Below, one piece after another: positions 58,192-64,000 of a stretch of 64,000 bases of DNA; position 1 is the stretch's first letter; every line of letters begins with the position of its first letter. Source of the stretch: CAYXRK01 sp964467615. GTDB lineage: Bacteria; Hydrogenedentota; Hydrogenedentia; Hydrogenedentales; GCA-2746185. Made by a program: the position numbers and the translations under genes. The stretch lies in the NCBI GenBank assembly GCA_964467615.1, contig CAYXRK010000002.1, positions 22,249 through 86,248 of the forward strand, given 5' to 3'. The notes beneath the pieces were generated by a model. That model saw only the letters and a list, made by a program, of their open reading frames with translations. It was not told the origin of the DNA and did no database searches.

Positions 58192-61100
58192 ATGAGCGCG
58201 ACATTTCGACGCACCGGCATCGAGAGGAAGATTCTCACTTCGATCCTCTGGGTAGGGATCCTGCCGATGACGGTCGCGCTCATCGTCGGGTACATCGCGG
58301 TACGAAGCGGCCAGACCAACACCGTCCAACAGACCCTGCTTACGGCCGCGGGGAAGGCGCAAGGTCTCGAGATCCTGATCTCGCGGCGCCTGAACGACGC
58401 TGACTTGATTGCATCCGACGGCAAAGTCGTCGACGCGCTTGAATCTAGGCCGACCGCGTCGGTTGGCGATTCGGATGTGGACGCAGTGATGGATTGGCTT
58501 CGCCACTGGTTCGCGACCGGCATCAATGGCGAAAGTTGCGTCTCGCTCTACCGCGCCGACGGGACCTTGGTGGCGTCAACCGAAGATGGCGCGGCGGCCG
58601 CTTCGGTGCCTGCCGAGCTCCCCGAGCAATTTCGCGATGGCTTGACCTCGGCGGAGTTCCGTGGTTTTGGGCGCTCGCCCAACTTATTGCCCATCGTGGC
58701 GCCGGTGAAATCAAGGGGCGCCGGTACGACGATCGGCTACGTTCTATTCGAAACGGACGTGACCCCCTTACTGCTTTATGCGGTGCGGCGACCCGGTGAA
58801 ACCCGCGGCGTTTCACAGGGAACGGACTTCTACCAATTCGTGTACATCGACGAGGAAGGGCCATCGGGTACGCCCATCCGAGTGAAGATTGATTTCAAGA
58901 ATGACGCCTCGGAAGGCGCGCTGCCGTTCACGATTTCAGCCTTGGACGAGGTCCTCAAGGCGGAACTCCTCAAGGGCCCCGTCGCTTCTTCGCTTCTTCT
59001 GCACAATTATCCCAGCGGCGATCCCGAGACAACTCAAGACGTGCTGCTCGCGTATCACGAAATGCGCGCTTTCGGCAAACCAACCCGCCGCGCCTACCTC
59101 GTGGTGTTCCGCCCCGCGTCGGCCGTCTATTCCAACTTGAACCGCACGGCCGCGATCGGGCTGGTATGCGGAATTGTTTTCATCGCGTTCCTGTGCATCA
59201 ACGCATATCGCGACGTGCACAACAACATCGTGCGGCCGATATCCCTGTTGAACGAAGGGGCCCAGATAGTCCGCCAGGGCGACTTCGATCTCAAACTCAA
59301 AATCGGCACGGGTGACGAAATCGAAGAGCTCGCGCAATCGTTTAACAAGATGGCCGTCGCGCTCAAACAGAACATTCGTCAGCTCGAGGGCTCCGAGGAG
59401 AAGTATCGTTCGTTGGTCACGTCCATGCGCGACGGCGTCTATCAAGTCGACGAAAAAGGCGCCATTACATTTCTCAATCCAATGGGCGTCGAAACGCTGG
59501 GCTTTCCCGGCCTCGAGGACGCGGTCGGCGCGGACCTCGAGTTGATGTTTCTCGATAAAGTTTCGCTCGATCCGAATTCGGCCGAGCTCGATTCCGTCGA
59601 GCCGGGCGAGCGTAGACGGTTGTGGATGCGCCGGCACGACGATCGTACCATTTGCGTGGAATTGTCGCGCAATCGAATGTTCTCGGAAGACGGAAAACGG
59701 GTCGGGGTCGAAGGCATCTTCCGCGACGTCACCAAGAACGTGCGGCTCGAGGAAGACGCGCGAGAGCGTTCGGAGCGCATCGCGGCGATCAACCAAATCG
59801 CGAACGTCATCAATTCGAGCCTGGAAGCGGGCCGGTTGTACGAAAGCCTCGTGGTAGAGCTAAGAAAGCTCGTAGACTGCGACTATGTCGCGGTGGCGCT
59901 GTTCGGCGAGGAGAGCGGCAAGTTTGAAGGTCGCCAGCTTTATCCGGATCGCGCGATGGGGCCGGGCTACACGTTTCGCCTTGATGTGGATCGCTCCTCG
60001 GCGGCGTGGGTGTCTCGGGAGCGGAATTGCTTGCTCGTGGACAATCTGCGGACGGGCGAGTCGCTCTTCGCCGACGAGTTTCCGGAGGAAATTAGGAGCT
60101 GCCTTTGCGTTCCACTGTACGCTGCCGGCCGCATCATCGGTTCCCTGAATCTTGGCGCGCGCGCATCGTCCGCATTCACGAAGGACGACATCGCGAATTT
60201 GGAACAGATGGCCCCGCATCTCGCGGTCGCAATACGTAATGCGCAACTTCTCGTGAACCTACAACTGTCGTTGGAAGAAGTGACCCGCGCTCGAGAGAAA
60301 CTCCACGCGGCGAACGAAGAGTTAAAGACGCTCGACGAGTTAAAGACGAGCCTACTTTCAAATGTGTCGCACGAACTTCGCACGCCGCTCGTCTCGGTCA
60401 TGGGTTATAGCGACATGATCCTCAACGGCAAGGCCGGTCCGATTAACAATACTCAGCGCGAGTACCTCGAGATCAGCCTGCGAAACGTCGAGAAATTGGT
60501 GACGCTCATCGAAAACCTTCTTGACTTCTCGCGGCTCCACCGCGGCGACGAACGGCTCGCGTTCGATACGTTCGATCTCGTGGACTGCGCGCGCACGAGC
60601 ATGCAAATCGTCCAGCCGGTCGCCGACGGACGGAACATACGTCTCGAACTGAAAACAGACGGGGATCAACTGTTGGTTGACGGCGAGAAGGGAAAGATGG
60701 GCCAGGTTTTCAACAACTTGTTGTCAAACGCACTGAAATTCAACCACAACGGGGGAAGCGTCAGCATCGAGTTGTCGTGCACCGACACATGGGTGGATGT
60801 GGCTGTATCCGACACGGGAATCGGAATTCCCGAGGACGCGCTCGACAAGGTATTCACGCGCTTCTACCAGTACGACGCGTCGTCCACGCGCAAGTACGGC
60901 GGGACCGGGATCGGTCTCTCGATCGCACAAGACATAGTCCGATTGCACGGCAGCACCATTACGGCGACGAGCCCACAAGGCCAGGGCGCGGTCTTCCGCT
61001 TCCGGCTTACATTGGCCGCGCGGCGCATCGGGCCGTCGGACGGGGCGCGCGTCATATTCCCCTCGCACAAGGAAACACACATGCTGATTCAACTCGTGTC

Positions 61101-61830
61101 CGCTGATCGCGCGTTGAGCCAACAGGTGCGCAACATTCTCGAGTCCGAGGGAATGGATATGATTTACGCATCGTCTGCATCCAACGCGATTTCGCTGGCG
61201 CAGAAGCATCGGCCTGATTGTCTTTTGGTCGAGGTCGACGAGGCTGGCGAGACCTCCGACACGCTCGACGAATTGCTTCGGGAAGAGACCGTCCGCGATA
61301 TTCCTAAATTGATTCTCACAAACGACGATTCGCTGTACGAGACTTATAGACCGGTGGTGTCCGCGCGCATCAAGAAGAGTTTCCGCAAGAGTTCGCTGCT
61401 TGGCGGAATCCATCATGCCGTTTCCGGCCGACATACCTCGCGTGCGCCCTCCGGCGATCGGATTTTGTGTGTGGACGATGACCCGGAAATCCTCACGTTC
61501 ATGGTCCGTTGCCTCGACTCAGAGGGGTATTGCGTCGACACGTGCCGCTCGGGGGAAAGCGCTCTCGAACTTCTCGAGGGCGCGGAGTACGGACTTGTGC
61601 TACTGGATGTGGCGATGCCGGGCATGACTGGATGGGACACGTGCCAGCGTATTCGCGACAACGACGAGCACGCGGGCATCAAGGTCTACATGGTTTCCGC
61701 CAAACCGCTTGAGCAAAACTTGTCCAAGGTCAGCGAGTGCGGCGCGGACGGCTTCCTCCTGAAACCGTTTCGGCCCGAAGACCTCATTCAGCTTGTTCAA
61801 GGTCTGGAACTTCAGACGGTCGCCTCATAG
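58192..61830 (+). CDS. Hybrid sensor histidine kinase (cache-like, HAMP, PAS, GAF, HisKA, HATPase, two receivers)
   Basis: A 1212-residue membrane kinase. Order: membrane helix (15-37); extracytoplasmic cache-like sensor (~40-318); second helix (~320-340); HAMP (~341-395); PAS (~400-515); GAF (~526-690); HisKA with SHELRTPL (phospho-His727); HATPase_c (~823-940) with N-box NNLLSNALKFN, G1 DTGIGIP and G2 GGTGIGLS; degenerate receiver (~964-1078) in which the acceptor position is Glu1014; and a normal receiver (~1090-1208) with Asp1139. The signal may be external (cache) and internal (PAS/GAF). The HTH-receiver just upstream and shared promoter make it the probable output. Confidence 0.9.
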   Translation: MSATFRRTGIERKILTSILWVGILPMTVALIVGYIAVRSGQTNTVQQTLLTAAGKAQGLEILISRRLNDADLIASDGKVVDALESRPTASVGDSDVDAVMDWLRHWFATGINGESCVSLYRADGTLVASTEDGAAAASVPAELPEQFRDGLTSAEFRGFGRSPNLLPIVAPVKSRGAGTTIGYVLFETDVTPLLLYAVRRPGETRGVSQGTDFYQFVYIDEEGPSGTPIRVKIDFKNDASEGALPFTISALDEVLKAELLKGPVASSLLLHNYPSGDPETTQDVLLAYHEMRAFGKPTRRAYLVVFRPASAVYSNLNRTAAIGLVCGIVFIAFLCINAYRDVHNNIVRPISLLNEGAQIVRQGDFDLKLKIGTGDEIEELAQSFNKMAVALKQNIRQLEGSEEKYRSLVTSMRDGVYQVDEKGAITFLNPMGVETLGFPGLEDAVGADLELMFLDKVSLDPNSAELDSVEPGERRRLWMRRHDDRTICVELSRNRMFSEDGKRVGVEGIFRDVTKNVRLEEDARERSERIAAINQIANVINSSLEAGRLYESLVVELRKLVDCDYVAVALFGEESGKFEGRQLYPDRAMGPGYTFRLDVDRSSAAWVSRERNCLLVDNLRTGESLFADEFPEEIRSCLCVPLYAAGRIIGSLNLGARASSAFTKDDIANLEQMAPHLAVAIRNAQLLVNLQLSLEEVTRAREKLHAANEELKTLDELKTSLLSNVSHELRTPLVSVMGYSDMILNGKAGPINNTQREYLEISLRNVEKLVTLIENLLDFSRLHRGDERLAFDTFDLVDCARTSMQIVQPVADGRNIRLELKTDGDQLLVDGEKGKMGQVFNNLLSNALKFNHNGGSVSIELSCTDTWVDVAVSDTGIGIPEDALDKVFTRFYQYDASSTRKYGGTGIGLSIAQDIVRLHGSTITATSPQGQGAVFRFRLTLAARRIGPSDGARVIFPSHKETHMLIQLVSADRALSQQVRNILESEGMDMIYASSASNAISLAQKHRPDCLLVEVDEAGETSDTLDELLREETVRDIPKLILTNDDSLYETYRPVVSARIKKSFRKSSLLGGIHHAVSGRHTSRAPSGDRILCVDDDPEILTFMVRCLDSEGYCVDTCRSGESALELLEGAEYGLVLLDVAMPGMTGWDTCQRIRDNDEHAGIKVYMVSAKPLEQNLSKVSECGADGFLLKPFRPEDLIQLVQGLELQTVAS

Positions 61831-61891
61831 CCCGCATATCTCACCAGCGTTCGTAGCGAGGAACCGGCCACGGACTCGACATGGAACTTGT

Positions 61892-61921
61892 TTGACATTC
61901 GCCGGGCCTGGGAAGTATCAC
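61892..61921 (+). promoter_or_regulatory. Probable sigma-70 promoter for the lut genes
   Basis: TTGACA (61892-61897), 18-nt spacer, TATCAC (61916-61921, 4 of 6 matches to TATAAT), about 80 bp before the lutC start. The hybrid-kinase stop lies 62 bp upstream. Confidence 0.45.
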
Positions 61922-61999
61922 TTGCTACCGTCTTGGCGTGGTAACTACGTGCGGCGCCGGACGCTCTCCTCCGGTTGTTAATTTGTTCCTCTGTCCGCG

Positions 62000-62584
62000 A
62001 TGACCGCCTCCTGTATCGAACAGTTTACACGCCGCTTCGAATCGCTGCGGGGGCAGACTCGCGTCGTTCCGCACGCCCTAGCCGCGGCACAGACCGTCGC
62101 GGACATTTGCGTCGCCGCCGAGGCGGCCAAGGTCGCGCTCGCATTGCTGGACGGCGAGCTAGAGACCGAAGTCGAGACGCGTTGCACAGAGCGTGGCATC
62201 CAAGTAATCCGGCCTCCATACGCGCACGCAGAGTTGCCTGCCGCCTTGGATACAGTCAACGTGGGTGTAACGGGCGCCGCGTTTGGGATCGCCCAAAGCG
62301 GCACACTGGTCGAGGTCTGTACCGACGATTCGCATCGATTGGTGTCGGCACTGCCGCGTACGTACATCGGCGTGGTCCGTGCGAGCTCGCTGGTAAATGG
62401 TTTCTTTGACGCTGCACCTCGCCTACGCGAAATTTTCTTATCGCACGAGAGGGGTTGCACAGTCAGTTTTATATCGGGTCCGAGCCGGACGGGCGACATC
62501 GAAATGATTCTGACACTTGGAGTTCACGGCCCCGAAGCCGCATACGCAATCGTCGTCGACGACATCGGGGGCGTCTGTGCCTGA
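62000..62584 (+). CDS. lutC: LutC/YkgG family (LUD domain) lactate-utilization protein
   Basis: A 194-residue LUD-domain protein. LutC works with LutA and LutB in oxidation of L-lactate to pyruvate; its own role is unclear. Typical segments are VNVGVTGAAFGIAQSGTLVEVC, SALPRTYIGVVRASSLV and ISGPSRTGDIEMILTLGVHGP. It is shorter than the ~240-residue Bacillus form at the N-terminus. Starts at ATG 62000; a weak sigma-70-like promoter lies about 80 bp upstream. Its stop overlaps the LutB-like gene by 8 bp. Confidence 0.87.
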   Translation: MTASCIEQFTRRFESLRGQTRVVPHALAAAQTVADICVAAEAAKVALALLDGELETEVETRCTERGIQVIRPPYAHAELPAALDTVNVGVTGAAFGIAQSGTLVEVCTDDSHRLVSALPRTYIGVVRASSLVNGFFDAAPRLREIFLSHERGCTVSFISGPSRTGDIEMILTLGVHGPEAAYAIVVDDIGGVCA

Positions 62585-64000
62585 GACCCGCTATCCGCAG
62601 CTGAAACGCCGCGTCGCCGAGGCGATCGCCGAACGGAAGAAACGTGATTCCCTCGTCCGGTGCATGAAGCGGGGCCGCGACAATCGGGCGGAGGCGCTCG
62701 TCGATCTACCCGGCGGGACCGCCTTTCGGCAGGACGTGAAGCGGGTCAAGGAACGGTGCATCGCGCATCTGGACAATCTCTACGAACGGTTCAAGGAGAA
62801 TGCCGAAAAACGCGGCGCGCTGGTCCACTTCGCGAAAACGGGCGCCGACGCAATCCGCATCTCGATCGCGATCGCGCGCGGCTACGGCGCGAAGACCATT
62901 TCGAAATCTAAATCGCTGACGACGGAGGAGATCGAGATCAATCATCCGCTCGAGGAGGCGGGCTTCCGAGTTATCGAAACCGACTTGGGCGAACTTATCA
63001 TCCAACTCGTGGGCGAGAAACCGTACCACTTGGTGTTCCCATCGGTACACAAGACGCGCGAGGACGTAGCCGAGATTTTCGCGAAGGAAACGGGCGAACC
63101 GGTGTCCTCGGACATTCCCTCACTCATGCGCGTCGTGCGGAAGTATCTGCGCCCCATTTTCCTGAATACCGACATTGGCATGACGGGCGCGAACATCGGT
63201 ATTGCCGAGACGGGCGGCATCGTCATCGAGACGAACGAAGGCAATGGACGGCTCGTTTCGAGTATCGGCAAATGCCACATCTGCGTGATGGGCATCGAGA
63301 AGATCGTCGACACCCTGGAAGACGCGATGCTGATGGTGCTGGCGCACCCGGTGAGCGCGTCCGGCCAATTGCCGACAACGTACGTCACTTGGATGCATGG
63401 CCGTAATCCGCTCGGCGAGGGCGGGCCGGACCGCGAGTCTCACATCATCGTGTTGGACAACGGCCGCTCCGAGATGCGCGCCGACCCGAAGATGCGCGAG
63501 GCGCTGCACTGTATCCGCTGCGGCGCGTGCATGAACGTCTGCCCAACATACGGCGTGACGGGCGGCCACATTTTCGGCCACATCTACCCCGGCCCGATCG
63601 GAATTCCATGGACGGCGCAGTGCCACGGTCTCGAGACGGCGGGCGATTTCGCACCGCTGTGCATTTCCTGCGGGCTGTGCAAGGAAATCTGTCCCGCGGA
63701 CATCGACATCCCGATGATGATTGCCGAGGTAAAACACCGTGATATGAAGACCCATCCCGCGCCCAGAGCAGCGCGGCTCATGATGGCGGCGGACCGGTAC
63801 GCCGCGCTTGGCAGCGCGACCGCGCCGCTATCGAATTGGATGCTGAACTTCGCGCCGTTTCGCGGCGTGATGAGTGCTTTCGGTCTTGATCCCAAACACA
63901 AACTCCCGCCGTTTGCGCGCGACACGTTTAGGAAACGCTTCGCCCGCCGGCGTCCCGCTTCAACGGCGACGAAGTACAAGGTCGCGCTCTTCATCGATGT
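62577..64000 (+). CDS. lutB: LutB-like iron-sulfur lactate-utilization protein, cut by window edge, possibly fused to LutA-like domain
   Basis: Visible: 474 complete codons, GTG start 62577 inside the lutC end. The N-terminal LUD domain (about 55-300) includes NTDIGMTGANIGIAETGGI, followed by two 4Fe-4S motifs CIRCGACMNVCP (from Cys312) and CISCGLCKEICP (from Cys362). LutB-type proteins of E. coli and Bacillus end near residue 475; here the frame stays open at 64000, and its last residues KYKVALFIDV look like the first strand of a LutA/GlpC CCG domain. A LutB-LutA fusion is therefore likely. Probably an electron-transferring subunit of lactate oxidation. Confidence 0.85.
   Translation, partial: MPETRYPQLKRRVAEAIAERKKRDSLVRCMKRGRDNRAEALVDLPGGTAFRQDVKRVKERCIAHLDNLYERFKENAEKRGALVHFAKTGADAIRISIAIARGYGAKTISKSKSLTTEEIEINHPLEEAGFRVIETDLGELIIQLVGEKPYHLVFPSVHKTREDVAEIFAKETGEPVSSDIPSLMRVVRKYLRPIFLNTDIGMTGANIGIAETGGIVIETNEGNGRLVSSIGKCHICVMGIEKIVDTLEDAMLMVLAHPVSASGQLPTTYVTWMHGRNPLGEGGPDRESHIIVLDNGRSEMRADPKMREALHCIRCGACMNVCPTYGVTGGHIFGHIYPGPIGIPWTAQCHGLETAGDFAPLCISCGLCKEICPADIDIPMMIAEVKHRDMKTHPAPRAARLMMAADRYAALGSATAPLSNWMLNFAPFRGVMSAFGLDPKHKLPPFARDTFRKRFARRRPASTATKYKVALFID

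Overview
The window is about 64 kb of GC-rich, gene-dense bacterial DNA with 38 supported protein-coding genes and no rRNA, tRNA, CRISPR array, prophage or insertion sequence that I could recognise. Lipoprotein, Sec and Tat signals, a PilT-type ATPase, a C-terminally anchored giant surface protein and many large membrane proteins point to a diderm bacterium. The mix (Tat-exported sugar isomerase, GT-C membrane proteins with TPR tails, an ABC-2 permease fused to a CPBP protease, LutB-like fusion, ECF sigma with zinc anti-sigma) resembles Planctomycetota or Candidatus Hydrogenedentota genomes. That placement is inference from gene content only.

Layout. 1-6.3 kb: cut-off threonine dehydratase, PilT-like ATPase, Mrp/ApbC Fe-S carrier, Tat-exported sugar isomerase/epimerase, secreted TPR-peptidase, RidA. 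6.7-12 kb: GT-C/TPR membrane protein, a two-gene NatA/NatB-like ABC transporter whose permease carries a CPBP protease, and a DUF433/DUF5615 toxin-antitoxin-like pair. 12-15.6 kb: glycyl-tRNA synthetase, methyltransferase, RsgA and a 54-residue membrane protein. 15.6-22.4 kb, minus strand: a 760-residue membrane protein, then a tight operon of GT-C-like membrane protein, cytochrome P450 and a stand-alone 2-oxoacid-dehydrogenase-type acyltransferase. 23-30.2 kb: diaminopropionate ammonia-lyase-like enzyme, ABC ATPase/permease/TPR module, PrpD, ankyrin lipoprotein and pteridine-reductase-like SDR.

30.3-49.2 kb, minus strand, is dominated by one 5611-codon gene: a membrane-anchored N-terminus, a ~420-residue probable beta-propeller, 37 canonical ~97-residue bacterial Ig-like repeats, about 7 divergent repeats and a C-terminal anchor. 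The gene just upstream encodes a second protein with the same probable propeller and its own C-terminal anchor, so the two form a paralogous cell-surface locus. This is the most striking part of the window.

49.3-55.9 kb: exported peroxiredoxin, a DinG-type helicase with an N-terminal RadC/JAMM domain, glucose-6-phosphate isomerase and an unknown membrane protein, the last three overlapping. 55.9-61.8 kb is regulatory: ECF sigma, two-zinc-finger anti-sigma, then (behind a consensus sigma-70 promoter) an HTH-receiver protein and a large hybrid histidine kinase. 62-64 kb holds LutC and a LutB-like Fe-S protein that runs off the end and seems to continue into a LutA-like domain.

Many neighbours are joined by 1-8 bp stop/start overlaps, which supports the operon assignments. 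Functions are family-level calls from motifs; no database search was possible.
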